Origin: Peptoniphilus vaginalis
GTDB taxonomy: Bacteria; Bacillota; Clostridia; Tissierellales; Peptoniphilaceae
Direction of reading: 5' to 3'
Length of the DNA: 64,000 nucleotides
NCBI RefSeq assembly: GCF_900176605.1
Contig: NZ_FXLP01000005.1
Span: 558,001-622,000 of the forward strand
The position numbers and the translations under genes were made by a program. Position 1 is the first letter of the stretch, and each line of letters begins with the position of its first letter. Under the pieces are notes generated by a model. It was not told where the DNA came from, made no database searches, and saw nothing but the letters and a program-made list of their open reading frames with translations. Positions 16,084 to 24,779 of the stretch are shown here, piece by piece.

Positions 16084-17967
16084 CTAAATCACCCTTCTAG
16101 TAGTTTCAGGACTAAGTCTTTCAAATATTTGGTCAAAATTATTTAAGGCAGAATCATTTACCATGGAGGAATCTCTAAAGATTGCAAAAGCAGGTCCCCT
16201 CTTGGCAATTTTTGTCACTAAGTCATCGTCAATATCTCTGTCAAAGCATGCAATTAGGTAGCCTTGGTCCACAAGATAAACTTCCTTTCCATCAATGTTT
16301 TCAACTTGGATATTAGATGAAAGTGGCACTCCCAAGTCTAGCATTACTTGGAATAAGAGGTCTTCAGCTCCTCTATCATCTTTGATATTATCTGTTAAGT
16401 TGTCTAAGAAGTTTTGATTTAGCTCTCCTGGTCTATAGAAGACATCTTTCATGTTAGAAGTGTCAGTCTTTAAAACCCTAAAGCCAATATCTAGATTTTC
16501 AATCCCATCCTTGTCCTTATTGTCTTCGAGAATCTTTTTACCAGCACGACGAATTCTTTCCTTACCTATTTCACAGATATTTTTATAACCAGCCTTGTAG
16601 GCTTCAGATTTTTCATCAGTTTCTTCCGGAAGTTGCACCATAATATACTTACGATTGCCACCATCTTCGGCGTTTAGTTGCATAACGGCATGAGCGGTAG
16701 TTGCTGAGCCAGAAAAGAAATCGAGAATAATTGATTCCTCATCAGACCCATGTAATACCATTTTTTTTATAAAATCTATTCCTTTAGGATATGAAAAAAA
16801 TTCTACTAAACCTAAGCTTAACAATTCTTTAGTAGCTCTTTGATTCATGTACTGATTATCTGTAAATTCTAAACTATCCATTGTTTTCTTTGTTGTTTTT
16901 AAGTCTTTTTTATATCTTTTATATATAAATCCTCTCTCGTTATCTCTATGCTCCTTTTTAAAAGTTATAGTTCCGTAATCTATATGTTTTTGCATTGTGT
17001 TTTTTGAAAATCTCCAGAATGCACCTTTCGGAGGATAGTCTGCCTTTCCAGTATATGGATTCACAATCGGAAAAAATCCAGTTTCCATATTACCGCTTTT
17101 AGCACTAGGATTATCTGATATCCAATCTCCATTTGGGTCATTATCTGGATTTGAATATCTATCAAGTTTCTTTTCACCTCCCAATAAATTTACAGCATCA
17201 TATTGCTTTCCATATACTAAACAATTTTCATGCTGTATATTAACACCTGTTTTAGCATCATTTGTTGTTGATTTGGTTTTTCTAATCAAATCAAATATAA
17301 AATTTTTTTCTCCAAATATCTCATCACAAACTTTCTTTAAATTTGCATATTCATTATCATCCATACTTATAAAAATAACACCATCATCAGACAATAGATT
17401 CCTAGCTAATTTTAGTCTTGGATAAATCATATTGAGCCAGTCTGTGTGGAAGCGTCCATTAGTTTCTTTATTTTGAACTAATCTTTCATTATTTTTATTA
17501 TAGTCGCCATTTATAAATTTATAGTCATTGTACAAAGCATCGAAGTCATCGTTATAAACAAAGTCACTGCCTGTGTTATATGGCGGGTCTATGTAAATCA
17601 TCTTTACCTTGCCTAAATAAGTTTCTTGTAAGAGTTTTAAAACTTCTAGGTTGTCGCCTTCGATATATAAGTTTTCTGTCTCATCAAAATTTAGGCTTTC
17701 TTCCCTGCAAGGTCTTAGGGTTTTTGATATGGGTGCATTGGCATTTAGGATTGCTTTCCTTTTTTCAGGCCAAGTAAACTGGTATCTTTCATCTCTACCT
17801 TCTACAACTTCATTGGATATTTCTTGTGCAAGTACATCCTTATCTATTGCCCTTACAAGATTACCATTTTCATCTATGCTTTCAGTAATTGCATTTGGGA
17901 AAAGTTCCTTTAATTTTTCAAACTTTTCATCTGCCAAGTTTTTTGTCTGCATATTTAGCTTATCCAT
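16084..17967 (-). CDS. mod: Type III DNA methyltransferase, Mod subunit
   Basis: N6-adenine methyltransferase of the beta class (motif order IV then I). Catalytic motif IV is IDPPYNTGSDF near residue 145, and the AdoMet-binding motif I is DFFSGSATTAHAVMQLNAE near residue 415. The target recognition region lies between them (about 230-390) and is visibly more AT-rich with different codon choice than the flanks, as expected for exchangeable recognition domains. 627 residues, typical. It overlaps the DUF4391 gene by 8 bases. The recognised site cannot be read from sequence. No simple repeat suited to phase variation was seen. Confidence 0.96.
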   Translation of the reverse strand: MDKLNMQTKNLADEKFEKLKELFPNAITESIDENGNLVRAIDKDVLAQEISNEVVEGRDERYQFTWPEKRKAILNANAPISKTLRPCREESLNFDETENLYIEGDNLEVLKLLQETYLGKVKMIYIDPPYNTGSDFVYNDDFDALYNDYKFINGDYNKNNERLVQNKETNGRFHTDWLNMIYPRLKLARNLLSDDGVIFISMDDNEYANLKKVCDEIFGEKNFIFDLIRKTKSTTNDAKTGVNIQHENCLVYGKQYDAVNLLGGEKKLDRYSNPDNDPNGDWISDNPSAKSGNMETGFFPIVNPYTGKADYPPKGAFWRFSKNTMQKHIDYGTITFKKEHRDNERGFIYKRYKKDLKTTKKTMDSLEFTDNQYMNQRATKELLSLGLVEFFSYPKGIDFIKKMVLHGSDEESIILDFFSGSATTAHAVMQLNAEDGGNRKYIMVQLPEETDEKSEAYKAGYKNICEIGKERIRRAGKKILEDNKDKDGIENLDIGFRVLKTDTSNMKDVFYRPGELNQNFLDNLTDNIKDDRGAEDLLFQVMLDLGVPLSSNIQVENIDGKEVYLVDQGYLIACFDRDIDDDLVTKIAKRGPAFAIFRDSSMVNDSALNNFDQIFERLSPETTRRVI

Positions 17968-18577
17968 TGTACCTCTCTAGCTCCTCTTCGTACTTTCTTA
18001 TTTCTTTAAATAGTTCGTGTTTTCTCTTTGCCTGTACTTCTCTTCCCATTTTCTTTCTTGTTTGCTCTATTAGTTTTTCTAATTTTGTCCTTCTATCATC
18101 TATCTCTATTTGTTCTTCCAGGGTCTTTCCATCTTCAAGGTCTATGTCTCCAACTTTTATTATTAAATTTTCCCAGACGCTTAGTAGGTCTAGGCCTTGT
18201 AGGCTTAAATCAATTTGGTCCTCTTTGTTCCATGGACTTGTGATTAATTTATCCTTGTAGACTGCCAACTTATATTCATCTTCAAAGTTTAGGATATAAA
18301 GTATATTTTGCCCAAAAAGTTTTGTTATTAGGACTATATTAGAGTCTGTGTAGTCCCTGGTCTTGAGTTCAATTTTTATTACAAAGATTGATGATATTTC
18401 TTGGGTCTTGGGAAGCTTAATAGTTTTTTCTGAGATTTCATTTATGATAATTATTCTTCCAATTTCCCTATCAAATTTTTCCTTTTTCTTACCTTTTAAT
18501 TCATCCCTATACTTGTCAAATATTTTGTTTTTAAATATTATTTTTTTTATATTTGTAGATTCTGGTAATTTAAACAT
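17960..18577 (-). CDS. DUF4391-domain protein of the R-M operon
   Basis: 205 residues matching DUF4391 in layout: an N-terminal FKLPESTNIKKIIFKNKIFDKY segment, a central beta-rich part (EISSIFVIKIELKTRDY, LITKLFGQNILYILNFEDEYKLAVYKDKL), and a C-terminal coiled coil rich in Lys and Glu (KLEKLIEQTRKKMGREVQAKRKHELFKEIRKYEEELE). Function unknown; the family is often found beside type III R-M and helicase genes. It overlaps both neighbours by 8 bases, so it is made in step with Mod and the helicase and probably belongs to the same complex. Confidence 0.82.
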   Translation of the reverse strand: MFKLPESTNIKKIIFKNKIFDKYRDELKGKKKEKFDREIGRIIIINEISEKTIKLPKTQEISSIFVIKIELKTRDYTDSNIVLITKLFGQNILYILNFEDEYKLAVYKDKLITSPWNKEDQIDLSLQGLDLLSVWENLIIKVGDIDLEDGKTLEEQIEIDDRRTKLEKLIEQTRKKMGREVQAKRKHELFKEIRKYEEELERYNG

Positions 18578-21500
18578 TGTCTTGATCCTTTACGACTAGA
18601 AAACTTATTAGTTCAAAGTCATCTAAGCCTTCAATCTTTTCGTCAAAGAAACTCATTTCCTTTCCAGATAAAAAGCTGTCTATTTCATCTTCGTCTTTGA
18701 CTTCTATTATTGACCCTATAGTTTCTTCTAAGAGTGTCGAATACTCTGACATGTCCTTTCCATTTCTCGTTTCTTTATTGAATTGTCTACAGAGTTCTCT
18801 ATCTGCTTCTGTTTTATCCTTGCAAAGTAATCTAAAGGCATCAAGGATGGATTTTGCCTGCAAGTGATTTATTAGAACTTGCCCTTCATTAGATATATAA
18901 ACCATATAGAAGGGGTGAAGTCTATTTTGATTGTTTATATTTACACTTGATTTTATGTTTTTAAGGACAAAGATTACTCCTGGATCAAGTCCTTCTCTTG
19001 ATCCAACTACTGCATTCATTCCCCTAGGTGCTTCTTCTATCTCTGGATGACTTTTTACATAGTTTAAGAGGTCTAGTCTAAATTCATTTAGTCCTAGGTC
19101 CATTATGTTTACTCCAGTGTTCATGTCCTCTAAGTCCACTACTTCTTCTTGAAGTTTTTTCAGCTGCTTCTTTCTGTATTCTAGTTCAACTTCTTCCTCT
19201 GGTGTAAGGACATTGTCGTCGCCTGTAGAACTTAGATTGACAGCCTTCATCCTTCCTTCTACTCTTCCCTTTAGGTTGATGTATTCGTCTAGGTCTACAT
19301 CGGGCCAAAAGTTTACTAATTGGATTTCACTGTTTTTTGAACCAATTCTATCGATTCTTCCAAACCTTTGAATTATCCTAACTGGATTCCAGTGTATGTC
19401 ATAGTTTATTAAGTAGTCGCAGTCCTGAAGGTTTTGTCCTTCTGATATACAATCTGTTGCTATTAAGATATCAATTTCTTCTTTTCTATTTGGGAATATA
19501 AGATCTTTTCCCTTTGATATTGGTGAAAATAAAGTAAGGACTGTGTTTAAATCTGTTTTAGCTGATTTTAGTGTTGTCTTTCCATCTGTTGTTCCTGTAA
19601 TAAGGGCTGTCTCTAAGTGATATTTGTCCTTGACATATTTTGATACATTTTCATAAAGATAGTCTGCTGTATCGGCGAAGGCCGTGAAAATTAGTATCTT
19701 TTTATTTCCAGGATTTATTGGATGTCTTTGTTTATCATCAATAAGTTCATAAAGGGTTTGTAACTTTATGTCGTGCTTTGGTCTTATATCGTCTACCATG
19801 GATATTAAAAGGTCTAGGTATTCTTTGTCCCTAGCTAGAGCATATCTCCAAGATATATAGTCCATGTCTTCAATGTCTATTTGAACCTTTCGCCCTATTA
19901 CAAATCTATCGTCCTCCATGTCATCTCCGTCAAGATCCATGTCTGAAAAATATTCCAAGTCTAGGGTTGCATTCATCTTGTTTTTCTCAAAGTTGTCAAT
20001 TTTATTAATTGTCTCGGTTATAAGTTCGTTTATTCTTTTTAAGGTTAGGTTAAAGGAATGGACTGAGCTTTCTAACCTCTTCATTAGGTTTATAGCCATA
20101 AGTCTCCTTATTCCCTTTTCACGTCCTGACTGTGTTAGTCCTCCGCGAACGTGTTTTGCGTCGTACTTATCTGTGTATTTAAAAATCTTGCTGTCTTGTA
20201 TAAAGTCTGATGGAGTATAGATTGCTAAATTTAATGAGCTTAATACCTCGGCAATATCTTTATAATTTACTGTGGTCTTTAAGTCTGTTAGACCTGGTCT
20301 TTTTGATATTGGTACTCTTCTCTTTGGAAAGCTCCCTATATCCTTGGTGTCATAGTATTTTTGAATGTGCTTTCTTGATCTTGCTATTGTGACACTGTCA
20401 AGTAGTTCAAAGAAGTCATATTCCAGAGAATTTAAAAGTCTATCTGTTGTTCTCTCGTCTGGGCTTAGTTTGCTCCAGTTATTAAAGGCTCTTTGTGACT
20501 GTCTAAATATGTCCTCTATATTCTTGCTTGTTTTTAATTTGTCATTTAATAAACTGCTATCTCCTTCATAGGATAGGGCTAGTTGGTTTTTTAAGTCGTT
20601 GAACCTATTATTTACTGGTGTTGCAGATAACATTAATACTTTTGTCTTTACTCCTCTTCTTATTACCTTGTTGAGAAGTTTTGCATATCTATTTTCTTTT
20701 TCATTATCTTCAGATATATTTCCACCATTTCTAAAGTTGTGAGACTCGTCTATCACAACCAAGTCATAGTTTCCCCAGTTTATCCTATCTAGGTCTATTC
20801 CGTTGGAATATCCACCATCCCTATTTAAGTCTGTGTGGAATAATACATCGTACCTCATCCTGTCTTCAGCTATAGGATTGTTAATGTAATTGCCCTTATA
20901 TGTATTCCAGTTTTCTGATAGCTTTTTTGGGCAGAGAACTAGGACTGTTTTATTTCTATTTTCATAATATTTCATTACGGCAAGTGCTGTAAAGGTTTTA
21001 CCAAGTCCTACTGAGTCAGCCAATATACATCCATTATATTTCTCTAACTTGTTTATAATTGCCAAGGCTGCATCTGCTTGAAAGTTAAATAACATATTCC
21101 AAATTTTGCTGTTCTTAAATCCTGTAGCTTCGTTTGGTAGTTCGTCCTCTGATACATCTTCTAAAAATTCATTAAAAATATTATATAAGGTAACAAAGTA
21201 TAAATATTCTGGTGAGTTCTCATTGTATACATTTGTTATACTTTCAATTATTTGATCTGTTACATCTTCCAATTTATCTTCATTATTCCAAAATTCGTCA
21301 AATACTCTTAGATACTCTTCGCTATAGGGCCTTGATGTTTTTTGGATTATAAAGTAAGCATTATTTCCCCTTTCACAACCTAGGTCTACTGTTGTAAAGT
21401 TTCGTATTGGAGCATAACTCTTATTGTTTACGTTTATAAATCCCATCATTTCTTCGTTTGATATATTGGATTTAAAGCAAACTTTTTCTCTTATCCATTG

Positions 21501-21827
21501 GGCACATTCCCTTGCAATAGCTTTTTGTTTCATTTCGTTCCTAAGTTTTACTTCAAACTCTGTCCCATATAAGCTTCTTTCTCTTTCTTTTCTAAAAATA
21601 TCGAATTGTTTCTTTTCTTTTTTCTCTTTTGATTTTATAAAGGTTGGAGAAGTAAAGATAAATCTCAGCTCATCTATTTCTTTTAATTCTTTTTTTAATT
21701 CTTCAAAGGCATATATCGAAAAACTAGCTGCTGCTATTGATATTTTTGTGGATTTTTTTATTTCTAATTGCAAATCATCTTTTAATCTATTGTTTACATT
21801 GTCAATTAGTTTTACTTGTTGTTCCAA
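18570..21827 (-). CDS. SNF2-type helicase with N-terminal PLD-like domain
   Basis: First gene of the R-M operon. From TTG 21827 (GAGAGGTGG upstream) it is 1085 residues; the frame is open 24 codons further up, but that stretch overlaps the promoter. The N-terminal 180 residues resemble a phospholipase D-like fold (KSTKISIAAASFSIYAFEELKKEL) without a clear HKD motif. The SF2/SNF2 core follows: ADSVGLGKT near residue 270, VIDESHNFRN, MLSATPVNNR, and ATDCISEGQNLQDCDYLINYD leading to IQRFGRIDRIG. A predicted motor protein for DNA translocation; similar helicases serve in DISARM-like and other defence systems. Confidence 0.88.
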   Translation of the reverse strand: MEQQVKLIDNVNNRLKDDLQLEIKKSTKISIAAASFSIYAFEELKKELKEIDELRFIFTSPTFIKSKEKKEKKQFDIFRKERERSLYGTEFEVKLRNEMKQKAIARECAQWIREKVCFKSNISNEEMMGFINVNNKSYAPIRNFTTVDLGCERGNNAYFIIQKTSRPYSEEYLRVFDEFWNNEDKLEDVTDQIIESITNVYNENSPEYLYFVTLYNIFNEFLEDVSEDELPNEATGFKNSKIWNMLFNFQADAALAIINKLEKYNGCILADSVGLGKTFTALAVMKYYENRNKTVLVLCPKKLSENWNTYKGNYINNPIAEDRMRYDVLFHTDLNRDGGYSNGIDLDRINWGNYDLVVIDESHNFRNGGNISEDNEKENRYAKLLNKVIRRGVKTKVLMLSATPVNNRFNDLKNQLALSYEGDSSLLNDKLKTSKNIEDIFRQSQRAFNNWSKLSPDERTTDRLLNSLEYDFFELLDSVTIARSRKHIQKYYDTKDIGSFPKRRVPISKRPGLTDLKTTVNYKDIAEVLSSLNLAIYTPSDFIQDSKIFKYTDKYDAKHVRGGLTQSGREKGIRRLMAINLMKRLESSVHSFNLTLKRINELITETINKIDNFEKNKMNATLDLEYFSDMDLDGDDMEDDRFVIGRKVQIDIEDMDYISWRYALARDKEYLDLLISMVDDIRPKHDIKLQTLYELIDDKQRHPINPGNKKILIFTAFADTADYLYENVSKYVKDKYHLETALITGTTDGKTTLKSAKTDLNTVLTLFSPISKGKDLIFPNRKEEIDILIATDCISEGQNLQDCDYLINYDIHWNPVRIIQRFGRIDRIGSKNSEIQLVNFWPDVDLDEYINLKGRVEGRMKAVNLSSTGDDNVLTPEEEVELEYRKKQLKKLQEEVVDLEDMNTGVNIMDLGLNEFRLDLLNYVKSHPEIEEAPRGMNAVVGSREGLDPGVIFVLKNIKSSVNINNQNRLHPFYMVYISNEGQVLINHLQAKSILDAFRLLCKDKTEADRELCRQFNKETRNGKDMSEYSTLLEETIGSIIEVKDEDEIDSFLSGKEMSFFDEKIEGLDDFELISFLVVKDQDNV

Positions 21828-21876
21828 AACATCCACCTCTCTAAAATATATAATTAATTTAAAAAGTTTTGAATTA

Positions 21877-21882
21877 ATTATA
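21877..21882 (-). promoter_or_regulatory. -10 element of the R-M operon
   Basis: A perfect minus-strand TATAAT, 50 bases upstream of the TTG start of the helicase gene. No good -35 (GAAATT at the expected place), so the promoter may be weak or activator-dependent. Confidence 0.45.
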
Positions 21883-22066
21883 TCATAGCTTGAAAGCAAA
21901 ATTTCCTTTTTATAACTTTTCTCATCTTTAAATGTTAATTAAACATTACTTTATATTTTATATTCTTTTGCATATTATTTTTTAATTATATTTTCTTAGA
22001 TACACTAACTCATTATTTTAATTTGTATTAGTCTTTTACATTTTAAGATTATTTCTTCGTAGTTAG

Positions 22067-22318
22067 TTTATACGACTTTGTTAACTTTCATAACTTAAGT
22101 AATTTTTATAAACTCATAAATATCTACAAGCTTATGGACTTTTATAACTTTTTCAACTTCTACAAAATTATCAACTTTTATAACTTTTTAAATTTTTACA
22201 AACTCGTCAACCTTTATAACTTTTTGAATTTCTATAACTTTTTTGAATTTCTATAACTTCATCAATCTTTAGAACTTCATTAATCTTTATGAATTCACAA
22301 TTTTTGGAACTTGTGTTT
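22067..22318 (+). repeat. 18-bp tandem array, 14 degenerate units
   Basis: The 600-bp gap between the helicase and the polymerase gene holds 14 consecutive units with period 18 (one of 19, one of 17), exactly 252 bases in total. Consensus is near CTTTTATAACTTTTTCAA; for example 22139-22156, 22175-22192 and 22211-22228 are almost identical. In one plus frame the first ten units read as hexapeptides of type F-Y-(N/K)-x-x-N, and the third codon bases vary synonymously. The 19-base unit shifts that frame and no ribosome site or start is seen, so it is not a convincing gene. Related units occur at 59711-59854. I see nothing else in 21900-22066 beyond AT-rich sequence. Confidence 0.85.
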
Positions 22319-22344
22319 TTCGCTCATTTATTCTAAAATATACT
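22307..22344 (+). promoter_or_regulatory. Possible promoter of the polymerase cassette with SOS-box-like site
   Basis: TATACT (22339-22344) has a 17-base spacer from a poor -35 (TTTTTC, 22316-22321). GAAC-TTGT-GTTT (22307-22318) overlaps that -35 and differs by one base from the Gram-positive LexA pattern GAAC-N4-GTTC. However, it lies inside the last repeat unit, and GAAC also occurs in another unit, so it may be chance. Confidence 0.3.
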
Positions 22345-22503
22345 TAACTGAAACTGTTGTTTAAATATGTATTCGTTATTATTTAATACATAACTAAAAT
22401 TTTTATTACTATTTAATTATTTTTATTTAAGTGCTTGCTTATTAAATAAATTTACTTACATAATTTTTAATTTTATTTTACTGGTTTTACCTCGAGGTGG
22501 CTT

Positions 22504-23913
22504 ATGACTTTTATTGATTATTCTTTGGAACCTAAATCTGATATTGCTTTTGTGGACATCAAGTCTTTCTACGCCAGTGTTGAGTGCGTCAAGAGGAACT
22601 TGGACCCTCTATCTACTTGCCTTTGTGTTATGAGTAGGTCTAGTAATTCTAATGGCCTAATCCTTGCAAGCTCTCCCCTCTTTAAGCGTGTCTACGGCAA
22701 AAATAATGTTGGCAGGTCTAGCGAACTTCCCTTTGATATTGATACTAGAAAGTTTAGTTTTGACAAGGCTAGGAGACAAAATATTGAGATTACGAAGTCT
22801 TATATTGATTTTATCGAGAGCTGGGCGGAGAAAACTTTTATTGTCCCCCCAAGGATGGCTCTCTACATTGAGGAGAACTTAAAAGTTCAAAAAGTTTTCC
22901 AAAATTATGCTCCTAGGGAGGACATCCTTCCCTACTCTATTGACGAGGGTTTTATTGATCTCACTAATTCTCTCAATTATTTTGTCCCCGACAAAAATGT
23001 TTCAAGGCGATACAAGTTGGACCTTGTTTCCTCTATGATTCAAAGGGAGATTTGGGAGTCTACTGGTCTTTATTCTACTGTTGGCATGAGCAATGCCAAT
23101 CCTCTTCTTGCTAAGCTTGCTCTTGATAATGAGGCCAAGAAGACTAGGACTATGCGTGCTAACTGGTCCTATGAGGATGTGGAGTCCAAGGTCTGGGCTA
23201 TTAATGATTTAAGTGACTTTTGGGGAATTGGGTCTAGGCTCAAGAGAAGGCTCAATTCTATGTCGATTTACACTGTTCGTGATCTTGCAAATTATGATCC
23301 TGATATCTTGAAAAAAGTTTTTGGTGTTATGGGTCTTCAGCTCTGGTTTCACGCCAATGGTGTTGATGAGTCTAAGGTATCAAGACCCTATAAGTCTAAG
23401 TCCAAGGGACTTGGCAACTCTCAGGTCTTACCTCGTGATTACAAGTCACAATATGAAATTGAAATTGTCTTATCTGAGATTGCCGAGCAAGTTGCTGTTA
23501 GGATTAGACGTATTAGGAAGAAGGCTTCTGTTGTCGCCATTTACGTTGGCTTTTCTCACACAGAGAACAAGAAGTCTATTAATGCTAGGCGAACTATTAG
23601 GCCTAGTCAATCTACTAGGGTCTTGCAGGATGAAGTTCTAAATCTTTTTAGGGAAAGGTATGAGGGCGGTGCTGTGAGAAATCTTGGCGTTACTTACGAC
23701 AATTTGGTGGACCAGTCTTCTACTGTTTTTGATTTTTTTGATGATGTTAGAGCTATTGAAAGAGAAGAAAATCTCGACCATGCTATTGATGAAATTAGGG
23801 ACAGGTTTGGCTTCACTTCTCTACAAAGGGCGACTTCTCTCATGGAAGGGTCTAGGGTAATTGAAAGAAGCAAGTTAATTGGTGGTCACTGCGGTGGCAT
23901 GGATGGTTTATAG
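22504..23913 (+). CDS. Y-family DNA polymerase (UvrX/UmuC-like)
   Basis: 469-residue translesion polymerase resembling UvrX/YqjW of Bacillus, a plasmid- and phage-associated branch of the UmuC/DinB family. N-terminal catalytic motif IAFVDIKSFYASVECV (first Asp), and second acidic pair in PYSIDEGFIDLT. The thumb helix-hairpin-helix is seen at FWGIGSRLKRRLNSMSIYTVRDLANYD, with a little-finger domain after. GAGGTGG precedes ATG. Base composition and codon choice (many TCT, AGG, GTC) differ from the core genes around it, consistent with transfer. A YolD-like gene follows, the usual partner. Confidence 0.9.
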   Translation: MTFIDYSLEPKSDIAFVDIKSFYASVECVKRNLDPLSTCLCVMSRSSNSNGLILASSPLFKRVYGKNNVGRSSELPFDIDTRKFSFDKARRQNIEITKSYIDFIESWAEKTFIVPPRMALYIEENLKVQKVFQNYAPREDILPYSIDEGFIDLTNSLNYFVPDKNVSRRYKLDLVSSMIQREIWESTGLYSTVGMSNANPLLAKLALDNEAKKTRTMRANWSYEDVESKVWAINDLSDFWGIGSRLKRRLNSMSIYTVRDLANYDPDILKKVFGVMGLQLWFHANGVDESKVSRPYKSKSKGLGNSQVLPRDYKSQYEIEIVLSEIAEQVAVRIRRIRKKASVVAIYVGFSHTENKKSINARRTIRPSQSTRVLQDEVLNLFRERYEGGAVRNLGVTYDNLVDQSSTVFDFFDDVRAIEREENLDHAIDEIRDRFGFTSLQRATSLMEGSRVIERSKLIGGHCGGMDGL

Positions 23914-23932
23914 TGATTTAGGAGGTGTCTTT

Positions 23933-24277
23933 ATGGTTGACAGATCTTATTTGCCCTTTAAGTCTGCTAGAGAATATATGGATAGGGGGATGGCAAAATG
24001 GATGGGATTTTTTATCTCGGAACACACTACTGCCCTCTCCCACATGGGGGACTTCATAGATTTTTCTTCTCAAATGTCTAATGAGGACATAGTCCTTTTG
24101 ATTAGTCAAGTTTATGTAAATAGTCTTGAGGTTTTGGTCTTTACAAGTTACAGGCAAGAGCCCTACCTTGGTAGGATTAAGGAAATTTTTGATGAAAGTA
24201 TTTATTTAAGTGGAGAAGAACCTCTCAACATTGTTTTTGAGGATATTATTAAAATTGTTTTAGCGGAGGACCTATGA
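23933..24277 (+). CDS. YolD-like protein
   Basis: 114 residues from ATG 23933, with AGGAGGTG 8 bases upstream; the frame is open 18 codons further but overlaps the polymerase end. DRGMAKWMGFFISEHTTALSHM fits the YolD-like family, whose members sit next to UvrX-type polymerases and are thought to act with them, by analogy with UmuD. It lies 19 bases after the polymerase stop and overlaps the next gene by 4 bases. Confidence 0.78.
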   Translation: MVDRSYLPFKSAREYMDRGMAKWMGFFISEHTTALSHMGDFIDFSSQMSNEDIVLLISQVYVNSLEVLVFTSYRQEPYLGRIKEIFDESIYLSGEEPLNIVFEDIIKIVLAEDL

Positions 24278-24558
24278 AGGACTTGGAAAAAAATTCTATT
24301 CAATTTGATTATTTTTCTATTAACTACAAAAATTTTGAGGAGACTTTTTACGAGTTTTCAAATGTTAATATCCCCTTGATTTTTTTGACCGAGGACCTAC
24401 TTCTTCACATGTTTGCCACAGGTCACTCCTACTTCCTCCTCAATTCTATAAATTCTGCAGACTCTAGGGACCATTATTTTATTTTTAAAAAAGTTGCAAG
24501 TTCAGAAAATAATTTTATCAGCCAGTTTGAATACTTGGGGCAAGTTTCTCCTCTTTGA
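24274..24558 (+). CDS. Small unknown protein of the polymerase cassette
   Basis: 94 residues, starting at an ATGA overlap with the YolD-like gene. No recognised domain. Rich in Phe and Ser (FYEFSNVNIPLIFLTEDLLLHMFATGHSYFLL), with charged ends; the hydrophobic middle is not long or continuous enough to call a membrane helix with confidence. As third gene of a tight unit with a translesion polymerase, it may modulate mutagenic repair, but this is inferred from position only. Confidence 0.65.
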   Translation: MKDLEKNSIQFDYFSINYKNFEETFYEFSNVNIPLIFLTEDLLLHMFATGHSYFLLNSINSADSRDHYFIFKKVASSENNFISQFEYLGQVSPL

Positions 24559-24592
24559 TTTAAAACTAAGTTTTATAAGAAGGGATAAGTAT

Positions 24593-24606
24593 TCAGCCTA
24601 GGCTGA
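24593..24606 (+). terminator. Palindrome closing the polymerase cassette
   Basis: TCAGCCTAGGCTGA is a perfect 14-base palindrome 35 bases after the last stop, followed by TTATTTTATT. As RNA it gives a short stem with a tight loop and a T-rich tail, so a modest terminator is the likely role. Confidence 0.5.
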
Positions 24607-24713
24607 TTATTTTATTGGAATTTTTTATTTGTATTTACTTTTTCATTTTGTATCTGTTTCTTAGTTTTTTTATATTTGCCGTTTAACAAATTTTCATTCA
24701 AAAAAATCTCACA

Positions 24714-24745
24714 AAAAAAGAAGCTATATCAAGTGATATAGCCTC
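24714..24745 (-). terminator. Terminator of the flavoprotein operon
   Basis: GCTATATC-ACTT-GATATAGC on the minus strand (24723-24742), followed by TTCTTTTTTT. It starts about 35 bases after the flavodiiron gene's stop. Confidence 0.88.
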
Positions 24746-24779
24746 TCTCTATATTTTTAAAACAAATATATTTTCAAGC

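Noticed and set aside
22134-22261. Expressed hexapeptide-repeat protein starting at ATG 22134
   Set aside because: No ribosome site before the ATG and the frame ends at the 19-base unit; reported only as a possible relic.
22067-22318. CRISPR array
   Set aside because: Units of 18 bases abut without spacers, are not palindromic and are degenerate; no cas genes are near.
22307-22318. Firm LexA box
   Set aside because: One mismatch, and GAAC recurs in the repeat units, so the match may come from the repeat.
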